Source: Hydrogenophilales bacterium 28-61-23 (lineage in GTDB: Bacteria; Pseudomonadota; Gammaproteobacteria; Burkholderiales; Thiobacillaceae). From it: 32,820 bases of DNA. Below the pieces are notes generated by a model that saw only the letters and a program-made list of their open reading frames with translations, was not told the DNA's origin and searched no databases. The first letter of the stretch is position 1. Each line of letters begins with the position of its first letter. Where the stretch lies: positions 1 through 32,820 of the forward strand of contig NCGJ01000020.1 of NCBI GenBank assembly GCA_002281555.1, written 5' to 3'. A program made the translations under genes and the position numbers. Below are positions 16,997 to 26,422 of this stretch, piece by piece.

Positions 16997-18826
16997 TTAA
17001 ATCGAGACGTGAGTCAGGCGCTGGTTGCGGCCGTAGGTCAGGTTCACCATGGCGCGCGAAACCGTCACCGCGCTGAACATGGAAGTGAGAATGCCCAGAC
17101 AGAGCGTCACCGCGAAACCGCGCACCGGGCCGGAACCGAGCCAGAACAGGGCGACACCGGCGATCAGCGTGGTGATATTGGAGTCCAGGATGGTGTCCCA
17201 GGCGTGCTCGTAACCGGCGGCAAGAGCGGCCTGCGGCGACATGCCGTTGCGTAGTTCCTCGCGAATGCGTTCGGCGATGATGACGTTGGCGTCGATCGCC
17301 ATGCCCAGCGTCAGCGCGATACCGGCGATACCGGGCAGCGTCAGCGTCGCCTGCATCATCGACAGCAGGGCGACCAGCAGGAACAGATTGGTCGCCAGCG
17401 CCAGCACCGATATCACACCGAAAAACCGGTAATAAACAATCATGAACAGGGAGACCGCGGCGAAGCCGATCAGCGTCGAATTGAAGCCGCGTTCGATATT
17501 GTCCGCGCCCAGCGACGGCCCGACCGTGCGTTCCTCGACGATTTCCATCGGCGCGGCCAGCGCGCCGGCGCGCAGCAACAAGGCGACGTCGTTGGCTTCC
17601 TGGGCCGAATCCATGCCGGTGATCTGCACCCGGCCGCCGCCGATTTCCTCGCGGATGACCGGCGCGGTGACCACCTCGGTCTTGCCTTTTTCTATCAGCA
17701 GAATCGCCATGCGTTTGCCGACGTTCTCGCGCGTGGTGTTCTTGAAGATGCGCGCGCCGCGTCCGTCCAGATTGATGTGGACGGCGGCCTGGTTCGACTG
17801 GCTGTCGAAACCGGGCTGGGCGTCGGTGATGTATTCGCCGGTCAGCACCACGGTTTTCTTGACGATCACCGGCATGCCGTTGCGTTCGAAATACATCTCG
17901 GTGCCAAACGGCGCTTGTCCGCTGGCGGCGGACTGAAGCACGGCCGGGTCGAGCATCTTCTCCTCGTCCACCATGCGAATTTCCAGCGTGGCGGTACGGC
18001 CGAGAATTTCCTTGGCCTTGGCGGTGTCCTGCACGCCCGGCAACTGCACCACGATGCGGTCGATGCCCTGTTGCTGAATCAGCGGCTCGGCCACGCCCAG
18101 TTCGTTGACCCGGTTGCGCAGCGTGGTCAGGTTCTGCTTGAGCGCGAATTCCTGCGTTTGCACTTGCGCCGGTTTCTTCAGGCTGGCTGCAATGGTGTAT
18201 TCCTCGCCCACCGTGGTTTCATCCAGTTGCAGATCGGGATAGGCCTCCTCGATCGCCTTGCGCGCGGCTTCGCGCTGGGTCGCATCGCGGAAGCGCAGGC
18301 TGACGTGGTCGCCCTCGCGGCCGATGCCGGAATAACGTACTTTCTTTTCGCGCAGCAGTGTGCGGATGTCGCCCTGATAGCGCTCGGCCGCTTTCTCCAG
18401 CGCCTTCGGCATATCGACCTGGAGCAGAAAATGCACACCGCCGCGCAAATCCAGGCCCAGATTCATCGGCAACGCGCCGACCGAGGTCAGCCATTCCGGC
18501 GACGCGGACAACAAATTGAGCGCCACCGTATAACCGGGGCCCATGGCGGCTTGCACCGCATCCTTGGCCTTGATCTGGGTATCGGTATCGGCAAAACGCA
18601 CTTTCACGCCGTGCGGGTCGAATGCCACCCCTTGGCTGGGCAGGTGCGCGGTTTTCAACGCCGCCTCGACCCGCTGCATCAGCGCGGCATCGATCTTTTC
18701 GGTGGTGCGCAACGGCATCACTTGAATCGCCGGCACCTCGCCGAAGAAATTGGGCAAGGTGTAGATAAAGGCGAAGAACAAGGACGCGCCGATAAAGAGG
18801 TATTTCCAGAGGGGGAAGCGATTCAT
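16997..18826 (-). CDS. secD: protein translocase subunit SecD
   Basis: A 609-residue inner-membrane subunit of the SecDF-YajC complex. It has TM1 at about 8-26, a large periplasmic domain with MNLGLDLRGGVHFLLQVDM (D1 motif, about 122-140) and the P1-base/head region (residues 140-430). A five-TM C-terminal block carries GIALTLGMAIDANVIIAERI, the motif with the conserved Asp needed for proton flow. The length matches beta/gammaproteobacterial SecD. It is separated from yajC by a 101-bp gap filled with a heptad-repeat hairpin, unusual for this otherwise tight operon. Confidence 0.98.
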   Translation of the reverse strand: MNRFPLWKYLFIGASLFFAFIYTLPNFFGEVPAIQVMPLRTTEKIDAALMQRVEAALKTAHLPSQGVAFDPHGVKVRFADTDTQIKAKDAVQAAMGPGYTVALNLLSASPEWLTSVGALPMNLGLDLRGGVHFLLQVDMPKALEKAAERYQGDIRTLLREKKVRYSGIGREGDHVSLRFRDATQREAARKAIEEAYPDLQLDETTVGEEYTIAASLKKPAQVQTQEFALKQNLTTLRNRVNELGVAEPLIQQQGIDRIVVQLPGVQDTAKAKEILGRTATLEIRMVDEEKMLDPAVLQSAASGQAPFGTEMYFERNGMPVIVKKTVVLTGEYITDAQPGFDSQSNQAAVHINLDGRGARIFKNTTRENVGKRMAILLIEKGKTEVVTAPVIREEIGGGRVQITGMDSAQEANDVALLLRAGALAAPMEIVEERTVGPSLGADNIERGFNSTLIGFAAVSLFMIVYYRFFGVISVLALATNLFLLVALLSMMQATLTLPGIAGIALTLGMAIDANVIIAERIREELRNGMSPQAALAAGYEHAWDTILDSNITTLIAGVALFWLGSGPVRGFAVTLCLGILTSMFSAVTVSRAMVNLTYGRNQRLTHVSI

Positions 18827-18839
18827 GTCTTAACTCGTC

Positions 18840-18921
18840 AAGGGTGAAGAGCGAAAGGTTAAGGATCAAGAGCAAGAGTCATGGGTGAGATTACCTTCAC
18901 CCTTCACCGTTCACCTTTCAC
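18840..18921. repeat. GTGAAGG-type heptad repeats with inverted arm (yajC-secD junction)
   Basis: On the plus strand 18894-18921 holds four tandem heptads: CCTTCAC, CCTTCAC, CGTTCAC and CTTTCAC. The left arm, 18844 to about 18878, holds degenerate complementary heptads (GTGAAGA, GCGAAAG, GTTAAGG and on). Positions 18840-18849 and 18895-18904 pair perfectly over 10 bp. As at 10734-10810, the purine arm comes first in the direction of transcription and the structure sits between two same-strand genes. Confidence 0.75.
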
Positions 18922-18927
18922 AACTGT

Positions 18928-19245
18928 TCAGATGTCTTTGATCGTGCCCTTGGGCAGCACGGTTTGCACGGTGGCGCGCTGGAAGTGGGATTCGACGCCG
19001 CCGCCGATATCGAGCGTGATGTACTGATCGGAAATCTTCACGACTTTGCCGAGCTGGCCGCCCGTGGTGATGACTTCATCGCCTTTCTGGATCGCTTCCT
19101 GCATCTTTTTCTGGTCTTTGGCGCGCTTCATTTGCGGCCGGATAATCAGGAAATAGAACAACACAAACAGCACGATCAGCGGCAGAACGCTCATGATCGG
19201 ATCGGGTTGCGCGGCATCGGCGGCGTGGGCGGAAGAAATCAGCAT
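18928..19245 (-). CDS. yajC: Sec translocon accessory subunit YajC
   Basis: A 105-residue single-span inner-membrane protein that associates with SecDF. A short periplasmic N-terminus precedes the TM at about 18-36 (LPLIVLFVLFYFLIIRPQMK), with the signature RPQMKRAKDQKKM just after it. A small beta domain follows, including GDEVITTGGQLGKVVKI. The ribosome site AAGAGGG precedes the ATG. A -10-like TAGAAT about 45 nt upstream suggests it may have its own weak promoter, since the gene before it is an unrelated protease rather than tgt. Confidence 0.96.
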   Translation of the reverse strand: MLISSAHAADAAQPDPIMSVLPLIVLFVLFYFLIIRPQMKRAKDQKKMQEAIQKGDEVITTGGQLGKVVKISDQYITLDIGGGVESHFQRATVQTVLPKGTIKDI

Positions 19246-19288
19246 GATGGAATAACCCTCTTAATTGACCGGTACAAAACGGCGCATT

Positions 19289-20353
19289 CTAGCAGCCACT
19301 TGTTACAAGCTCTCTGCGCTGAAAGGCTTTGATACGTTGCGGAGTGGCCGGATGCGTGGAGAACAGGGCGAATGCGCCACCTTCGCCCTGGTCGGCCTTG
19401 CCCGCGCGGCCACCATCCAGCCGGGACAGGATGTCGGCGAATCGATGCGGCGGCAGACAAGCGCGCCGCATGAACACCATGGCGTGCGTGTCGGCCTCTT
19501 CTTCCATGTCGCGGGTGTAGCCGGTTTGCAGCAATAGCGCGGGAATGCCGCCGGATAGATCCGCGATGCCGCCGACATCGCCCAGCATCACCTCCAGCAG
19601 CAACACCGCCCCGGCTCCGGCCAGCGCCTGGCGCAAACCGTGGCGATAGCGGACATGGCCCAGTTCATGCGCCGCCACCGCCATCAGCTCGTCGTCATGC
19701 CGAGCCATCGACACGATTGCGTCGGTCAGCACCAGCGTGCCGCCCGGCAAGGCCAACGCGTTGGCGCCGATCTGCTTGCCGTCCCGGAATTCCAGCCGCC
19801 AGGGCGGACAATCGCCGGTTTTTCGGCATAGCGCGGCCAGACGCTGGCGCAATTGCGCTTGTCGTTGCGCCGACAGGCGGCTGGGCTGGAACATCAAATC
19901 GTCGAGCGCGCTCAGCCCGTGCTCGCCCAGCCTGGCCTCCAGCGTGGCCGGCACGAATTGAACGGCGTAGCCGGCCAGAACCGGAATGCCGTGCCGGACA
20001 CCCGCCCAGCCGACCAGCGCGCTGAACAACAAGGCCAGCACGGCCAGCGAATAACGCGATTCAAGACGAAACACCCGGCCGCCCAGGCGGCCCTGGCCAA
20101 GCCGCTGCGCCAACGCGTCGGCCGCCGCCTGATTCTCGCTATGCAACTCACCGGCATTGGCCAGATAGATCACTCTCAGCGCACGGCCGAGTCGATCCCC
20201 TACCCGCACGTCGGCGAACGGCACCCGGCGCGTTTCACCCTCAACAGTCAGCAGCAGGCCGTCGGCATCCCAATCGACCAGCGCCAACTTTGCGCCGCTG
20301 GCGCGACCATCGAAATAATCGGCGGCGAAAGCCATGTGCTCGGACTCCGGCAT
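19289..20353 (-). CDS. M48 family membrane metalloprotease
   Basis: A 354-residue zinc protease of the M48 (HtpX/Oma1-like) family. The N-terminal 95 residues form a separate beta-rich region. A TM segment (about 101-121) follows, and then the protease domain with HELGH at 229-233 (zinc His229 and His233, catalytic Glu230) and the downstream EEEADTHA (284-291) that gives the third ligand, Glu286 or a neighbouring Glu. Hydrophobic segments at about 243-275 may be membrane-embedded. A second ATG, 18 nt in and preceded by GGAG, may be the true start. It begins 4 nt after the DUF898 gene, so the two are almost surely cotranscribed; such pairs recur in Proteobacteria. Confidence 0.88.
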   Translation of the reverse strand: MPESEHMAFAADYFDGRASGAKLALVDWDADGLLLTVEGETRRVPFADVRVGDRLGRALRVIYLANAGELHSENQAAADALAQRLGQGRLGGRVFRLESRYSLAVLALLFSALVGWAGVRHGIPVLAGYAVQFVPATLEARLGEHGLSALDDLMFQPSRLSAQRQAQLRQRLAALCRKTGDCPPWRLEFRDGKQIGANALALPGGTLVLTDAIVSMARHDDELMAVAAHELGHVRYRHGLRQALAGAGAVLLLEVMLGDVGGIADLSGGIPALLLQTGYTRDMEEEADTHAMVFMRRACLPPHRFADILSRLDGGRAGKADQGEGGAFALFSTHPATPQRIKAFQRRELVTSGC

Positions 20354-20357
20354 CGGA

Positions 20358-21404
20358 TCAGGCTATGCCCAGGTCGACGTCGAACACGTCCGCCATTTCC
20401 GAACCGGTGGCTGACAGCCCCTCGCCGGCGGCGGCGGCAATCCCGTCCAGCCCCCGCTCCGGGCCGATCACGCCGAGGTTATCCAGCCAGAATCTGGCCG
20501 AACGCACCTGCGCCCATGGAATGAACAGACCCAGCGTCAACGCGATCAGGATCAGGTTGGAGACATACAGCCAGATCAATCCGCGCGCTTGGTGTCGGCT
20601 GGCAAAACCCAGTTCACCGAACTGGGTGCCAGAGAACATCTGCCGCGCCACACGCGCGTTGAAATAGCCGGCGACAATCGGAATCGCCGCATAGAACGCC
20701 ATCAGCGCGGCCATCAGATAAATCACAAACGCGCCGATGCCGGCCGGATGCGAAAAAACAGGCATGCCCGCAACGGCAATCACGCCGGCAAGCGCCAGCA
20801 CAATCGAGGCAAACAGAATCGCGATGGCGACCAGTACGATCCGGTAGAACGGCCAGACACGGCCCTGAAAACTGGAATGGAGGTTGCCGTAAACATGATT
20901 GCCGGCGATGAACGCGGTCTTGCGATAGAACGCATACGGCGCGGACAGACCGAGCGTCAGCATGGAAAGCAGGGCCAAACCCAGAAAAATCCGGTACGAC
21001 TCGGCCATGTCGCCCTGAAAATCGAAGCGCAAACCGCGATGGCTGCTGTTGCGCGCATTGAATTGCAGCGCCCGCACAACTATCCAGGGCGTCGCGATGA
21101 AAAACAGCAGCAGCAAAATTGCGGATATCAACGGATAAACGTTCTGCGCGAGCACGTAGGCCAGCATGCAGACGAAAGCGATGGCACGGCCCTTGATGAT
21201 CGCGATGGGATCGGCCAGGTAATCGAAATGATGGCCGTCCAGCAGCGTGTGGTTGTTGAAATAACGTTTGCGGCGCACTTTGGCCCAGGCCGAATAAATC
21301 CCCAGCGTCAGCAGCGACAAGGCCAGGTTGACGATCCAGATACGGAAATATTCACCGCCGCGGCCGGTGAACTGCAACGGATAGACGCGATTCTGTTCGG
21401 ACAT
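20358..21404 (-). CDS. DUF898 (YjgN-like) multi-span membrane protein
   Basis: A 348-residue membrane protein of unknown function, recognised as DUF898/YjgN. It has about seven or eight hydrophobic segments. A motif of the form LTLG(I/L)xxPxA-xxR-xxxF appears three times: 32-49 (with SAW in place of xxP), 149-165 and 289-305. Each ends a TM segment with a basic cytoplasmic turn, which suggests internal triplication. The tail after 310 is soluble and acidic. ATG 21404 is chosen because GGGAG precedes it, rather than 21425. It is coupled to the M48 protease gene downstream. Confidence 0.85.
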   Translation of the reverse strand: MSEQNRVYPLQFTGRGGEYFRIWIVNLALSLLTLGIYSAWAKVRRKRYFNNHTLLDGHHFDYLADPIAIIKGRAIAFVCMLAYVLAQNVYPLISAILLLLFFIATPWIVVRALQFNARNSSHRGLRFDFQGDMAESYRIFLGLALLSMLTLGLSAPYAFYRKTAFIAGNHVYGNLHSSFQGRVWPFYRIVLVAIAILFASIVLALAGVIAVAGMPVFSHPAGIGAFVIYLMAALMAFYAAIPIVAGYFNARVARQMFSGTQFGELGFASRHQARGLIWLYVSNLILIALTLGLFIPWAQVRSARFWLDNLGVIGPERGLDGIAAAAGEGLSATGSEMADVFDVDLGIA

Positions 21405-21506
21405 AAAACACTCCCTGTAAGTCATTTATGGATGAAACAGCCTGGCGCAATTCTGTTGCGGATTTCCTCTGATGGGTCGGTGAAACAGCACTATTTCGTC
21501 GTGTTT

Positions 21507-23101
<1,595 letters not shown>

Positions 23102-23123
23102 ACGGTTTGCGCACCGACCCCCA

Positions 23124-23162
23124 AAAAGAATCTGGCGCCCACTTGGAGCGCCAGATTCTTTT
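23124..23162. terminator. bidirectional rho-independent terminator
   Basis: A perfect 15-bp stem (23124-23138 with 23148-23162) encloses a 9-nt loop. The GC-rich core is flanked by AAAA on the left and TTTT on the right, so it can stop both strands. It sits between the convergent DUF192 gene and the DEAD-box helicase gene. Confidence 0.9.
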
Positions 23163-23194
23163 ACGGAGTCGCCGCTAAGCGGCGAACAGCGCGC

Positions 23195-24745
23195 TTACCA
23201 GCTCTGGCGTCCGCGCGGCTTGCCAGCGGCGGCGGGGCGATGATCGTCGCTCCAGCTATTGCCGCTCTTGGCGACGGGACGACCTTCCGGTTTGGTCCAG
23301 ACGTGAGCCGCTGTTTTTTCCGGACGATCCCAGGAATGCGCCGGCTTGGCGGCGGCGGGACGCGCTTCGCTATTGTTCCAGGCCGGACGTGAATCGGAAC
23401 GGCCTTGCCAACCGCCGCCGTTGCCAGCGCTGGCCGGCGCGGCAAACGAATTGCCGCGATTGTCATCGGCGCCACGCCGGGCACCGGCATAGCCCGCACC
23501 CTGGCTCTGGCCGCCGCGGCCTTGATAACCGCCACCGGAACGCGGCTTGTTGCCCCAATCCTTGCCGCCGCCGGCACGCGGCTTGGCGAAACTGCGCTCG
23601 GGACGCGCCGACGGCTCATGGCCGGCGATGACATCGACGCGCACAGCCTGGCCGGTGTAACGCTCGATATCGCGCAGCAGGCCGCGTTCACGGCCGGCGA
23701 TGAAGGTGATGGCGATACCGGTACGGCCGGCACGACCGGTACGGCCGATACGGTGCACATAGTCTTCGGCCGCGCGCGGCGCGTCGAAATTGATGACATG
23801 GCTGATACCGGCCACGTCGATGCCGCGCGCGGCGACGTCGGTCGCCACCAGCAGTTTGACCTGCCCATCGCGCAGACGCTGCAGGGTGCGGTTGCGTTTG
23901 TGCTGCGGCATGTCGCCATGCAGGGCGGCGGCGGAGAAGCCTTGCTCCAGCAGGCTTTCCGACAAGTCGTCGGCGCTCATCTTGGTCGCGGTGAAGATCA
24001 CCGCCTGGGTCAGTTCGACGTCGCGCAACAGCACATCGAGCAGACGGCGTTTGTGGCCGACGTCGTCGGTAAACAGCAGGCGCTGGTCGATATTGGCTTT
24101 GTGCTCTTCCTTGGTCGCCACTTCGATGCGCTTGGGCGACTTGGTCAGATTCATCGCCAGCTTGCCGACCATGCCATCCAGCGTGGCCGAGAACAGCAGG
24201 GTCTGGCGCGTGGCCGGGGTGCGCGAAACGATGTGCTCGATATCCTCGATGAAGCCCATGTCCAGCATGCGGTCGGCTTCGTCCAGCACCAGCACTTCCA
24301 GGCGCGAGAAATCGATGCGGCCGCGTTCGATATGGTCGATCAGACGGCCGGGCGTGGCGATCATCACCTCCGGGTTGTAGCGCATGGCCTGGAACTGCGG
24401 GCCGAACGGCGCGCCGCCAACCAGACACACGGTGCGCAGCTTCTTGATGCCGGCGCCGTAGATGGCGGCCTGCTTTTGCACCTGCAACGCGAGTTCACGC
24501 GTCGGGGTCAGCACCAGCAGACGCGGGCCGGTGCCGGGCAATTGGGACGGCTCAGCCAGTTTGTGCAGGCTGGGCAGCAGGAAAGCGGCGGTCTTGCCGC
24601 TGCCGGTGTGGCTGGATACCAGCAGATCGTGGCCTTCCAGCGCGGCCGGCACAGCTTGAAGCTGCACTTCGGTCGGGACGGTGTAGCCCGTGGTTTCCAG
24701 ACATTTCAATACGATGGGGTTCAGACCTAGTTCGGCGAAGCTCAT
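23195..24745 (-). CDS. rhlE: RhlE-type DEAD-box ATP-dependent RNA helicase
   Basis: A 516-residue RNA helicase. The core (1-375) has all main motifs: SSHTGSGKT (44-52), PTRELA (81-86), TPGRLIDH (131-138), DEAD (155-158), SAT (186-188), HGD (276-278), ATDVAARGIDV (301-311) and HRIGRTGRAG (331-340). The tail (about 380-516) is low-complexity, rich in Gly, Arg, Pro, Ala and Ser, with Trp at 397, 446, 456, 472, 483, 498 and 516; it probably binds RNA. The family aids ribosome assembly and RNA decay, often in the cold. It has its own promoter and a leader of about 285 nt, and a good AAAGGA site before ATG. RhlE is favoured over other DEAD-box types, but not proven. Confidence 0.93.
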   Translation of the reverse strand: MSFAELGLNPIVLKCLETTGYTVPTEVQLQAVPAALEGHDLLVSSHTGSGKTAAFLLPSLHKLAEPSQLPGTGPRLLVLTPTRELALQVQKQAAIYGAGIKKLRTVCLVGGAPFGPQFQAMRYNPEVMIATPGRLIDHIERGRIDFSRLEVLVLDEADRMLDMGFIEDIEHIVSRTPATRQTLLFSATLDGMVGKLAMNLTKSPKRIEVATKEEHKANIDQRLLFTDDVGHKRRLLDVLLRDVELTQAVIFTATKMSADDLSESLLEQGFSAAALHGDMPQHKRNRTLQRLRDGQVKLLVATDVAARGIDVAGISHVINFDAPRAAEDYVHRIGRTGRAGRTGIAITFIAGRERGLLRDIERYTGQAVRVDVIAGHEPSARPERSFAKPRAGGGKDWGNKPRSGGGYQGRGGQSQGAGYAGARRGADDNRGNSFAAPASAGNGGGWQGRSDSRPAWNNSEARPAAAKPAHSWDRPEKTAAHVWTKPEGRPVAKSGNSWSDDHRPAAAGKPRGRQSW

Positions 24746-25031
24746 ATAAATCCTTTCGATACCTGTCCCCGCCGCCCAATTTCATGGGCAGACAAAGGAC
24801 AACACGTCCCGTCGGGGGACGAAAACAGAAACGCTCGCGCCGACAAGTCTCGGCCGCGTCGATTCTCGCGAAACATCGGCGCCAACCGGATGCCGCGAAG
24901 CCGAATCGACGGAAGCGAATTCCGTGGAAAGGATCAGGTGAGGTCGGGGACGATGGGGCTGTGAAAACAGTCCCGCAGGCTTGATGAAACATCGATCAGG
25001 AGATCGAAAGCCAACTACTGCATTGCACAAC
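24746..25031 (-). promoter_or_regulatory. long structured 5' leader of the helicase gene
   Basis: About 285 nt of non-coding sequence lie between the predicted promoter and the helicase ATG. In it are at least five short stems: 24993-25006 (5 bp, tetraloop), 24955-24974 (8 bp with a G-T pair), 24909-24925 (6 bp), 24805-24821 (6 bp, CGTCCC/GGGACG) and 24775-24789 (5 bp). The last two lie just before the ribosome site. This could be an autoregulatory or cold-responsive leader, by analogy with other DEAD-box mRNAs. No known riboswitch was recognised. Confidence 0.55.
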
Positions 25032-25038
25032 GGCGCGC

Positions 25039-25068
25039 ACTATAGGCGAAAACCCTTTGAATTGACAG
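25039..25068 (-). promoter_or_regulatory. sigma-70 promoter of the helicase leader
   Basis: On the minus strand the -35 CTGTCA (4 of 6 matches) and the -10 TATAGT (5 of 6) are 18 nt apart, about 295 nt before the helicase ATG, in an AT-richer spot just after the queA stop. Confidence 0.6.
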
Positions 25069-25096
25069 TAATTTTTGTACTAAGCCGGGAAAACGC

Positions 25097-26125
25097 CTAA
25101 TCCAGACGTTCGATCAGCATGGCATCGCCATAGCTGAAAAAGCGGTAGTTCTCGGCTACCGCATGGGCATAAGCACGCCGCAGCAATTCTGCGCCGCCGA
25201 ACGCCGATACCAACATCAGCAAGGTTGATTTCGGCAAATGGAAATTAGTCAGCAGGCGTTCCACCACGTTGAAACGGTAGCCCGGCGTGATGAACAGATC
25301 GGTCTCGCCTTCGCCCGCGCGCAACATGCCATCGCGGGCGGCGGACTCCAGCGCGCGTAGGCTGGTCGTGCCAACCGCGCAAACCCGGCCGCCGCGCTGT
25401 TGCGCCGCGCGGACTGCGGCAACGGTCGGCTCCGGAATGGCATAGCGCTCCGTGTGCATCACATGCTCCGCCAGCGTCTCCGCCCGTACCGGCTGAAACG
25501 TGCCAGCGCCGACATGCAAGGTGACGAACGCCGTTTCCACACCCTGGCCGCGCAAAACCGCCAGCATCGCCTCATCGAAGTGCAGCCCGGCCGTGGGTGC
25601 CGCCACCGCGCCGGGATGGTTGGCGTAAACGGTCTGATAGCGCGCATCGTCATCGGCTTCGGCGCCGCGATCGAGGTAAGGCGGCAGCGGAATCTCGCCA
25701 TATAGGTCAAGCCATTCCAGCACCGTGCGGGCGGGGTCGAAAGCGACGCGGAACAGATCGCCCTCGCGCCCGGTCACCCGCGCTGGAATCGCATCGGCAA
25801 AGCGCACCTGCGCGCCCGGCTTGGGCGACTTGCTGGCGCGCATGAACAACAGTGCCTCATGCTCGCCCAGCACCCGCTCCACCAGCGCCTCGATCTTGCC
25901 GCCGGTGGCTTTCTCACCATGCAGGCGCGCCTTGATGACGCGCGTATCGTTGAATACCAGCAGATCGCCAGGCCGAAAAAAATCGGGCAATTGCGCGAAC
26001 AGACGATCGGTAACAGTCGATGTCGCCGTGTCCACATGCAACAACCGGCTGGCATCGCGCCGCGCCAGGGGATAACGCGCGATCAGCGCGTCGGGCAGGA
26101 AGTAATCGAAATCACTGGTTTTCAT
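25097..26125 (-). CDS. queA: S-adenosylmethionine:tRNA ribosyltransferase-isomerase
   Basis: QueA moves the ribosyl part of SAM to preQ1-34 of tRNA, making epoxyqueuosine. The 342-residue product begins [16 protein letters not shown] and has the family blocks [16 protein letters not shown] (about 50-65), [16 protein letters not shown] (mid-protein) and [14 protein letters not shown], and ends with [16 protein letters not shown] 26125 is the real start; the open frame extends upstream only by reading antisense through tRNA-Leu. A TATAAT lies only 10 nt before the ATG with no Shine-Dalgarno, so the mRNA may be nearly leaderless. No good -35 was found. Confidence 0.97.
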   Translation of the reverse strand: MKTSDFDYFLPDALIARYPLARRDASRLLHVDTATSTVTDRLFAQLPDFFRPGDLLVFNDTRVIKARLHGEKATGGKIEALVERVLGEHEALLFMRASKSPKPGAQVRFADAIPARVTGREGDLFRVAFDPARTVLEWLDLYGEIPLPPYLDRGAEADDDARYQTVYANHPGAVAAPTAGLHFDEAMLAVLRGQGVETAFVTLHVGAGTFQPVRAETLAEHVMHTERYAIPEPTVAAVRAAQQRGGRVCAVGTTSLRALESAARDGMLRAGEGETDLFITPGYRFNVVERLLTNFHLPKSTLLMLVSAFGGAELLRRAYAHAVAENYRFFSYGDAMLIERLD

Positions 26126-26143
26126 GGGGCCGCGCATTATACG

Positions 26144-26173
26144 TTGCCCAGAACCGGCCGCTTCGGCCATAAT
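26144..26173 (+). promoter_or_regulatory. promoter of tRNA-Leu
   Basis: The -35 TTGCCC and -10 CATAAT, 18 nt apart, lie just upstream of the tRNA, with the -10 ending 14 nt before the mature 5' end. It overlaps the upstream region of the divergent queA gene. Confidence 0.55.
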
Positions 26174-26187
26174 CGTCGGCCTTTCCA

Positions 26188-26272
26188 GCCCCGATGGCGG
26201 AATCGGTAGACGCACGGGATTCAAAATCCCGCGCCGCAAGGCGTGCCAGTTCGAGTCTGGCTCGGGGCACCA
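26188..26272 (+). tRNA. tRNA-Leu (anticodon CAA)
   Basis: An 85-nt class II tRNA. It has a 7-bp acceptor stem (GCCCCGA/TCGGGGC), the anticodon loop TTCAAAA read as CAA, a long variable arm (CGCCGCAAGGCG), the T-loop GTTCGAGTC and an encoded CCA. It decodes UUG. Confidence 0.96.
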
Positions 26273-26291
26273 AGTTAAGTTCTGAACAAGT

Positions 26292-26345
26292 CCGAAATGA
26301 AAAAAGCCCGCGAAGGTAAACCTTCGCGGGCTTTTTTCATTTCGG
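26292..26345. terminator. bidirectional terminator with a perfect 25-bp stem
   Basis: Positions 26292-26316 and 26321-26345 are exact reverse complements over 25 bp around a TAAA loop. The core GCCCGCGAAGG is flanked by A6 on the left and T6 on the right, so it works in both directions: after tRNA-Leu and after the convergent binding-protein gene. The arm is unusually long because the A/T flanks and the next 6 bp also pair. Confidence 0.93.
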
Positions 26346-26367
26346 AGAACTCCGTCAAGCTCGACTG

Positions 26368-26415
26368 AAAAGCGGCCAAACAAGGGGGGCAATATGGTCC
26401 ATCCTTGCTGGCCGC
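26368..26415 (-). terminator. terminator after the binding-protein gene
   Basis: On the minus strand GCGGCCA/TGGCCGC (7 bp; 26372-26378 and 26409-26415) plus CAAGG/CCTTG (5 bp; 26381-26385 and 26403-26407) form an interrupted stem, followed by TTTT. It begins 7 nt after the gene's stop codon. It is a weaker first terminator ahead of the 25-bp one. Confidence 0.6.
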
Positions 26416-26422
26416 GCCGAGT

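Noticed and set aside
24782-25030. 82-codon TTG-start open frame in the helicase leader
   Set aside because: There is no ribosome site and no family signal, and stems run through it. A leader peptide cannot be excluded but is unsupported.
26126-26392. N-terminal extension of queA
   Set aside because: It is translated from the antisense of tRNA-Leu and the terminator. The peptide with [12 protein letters not shown] is a familiar artefact of reading a tRNA backwards. The QueA family start is at 26125.
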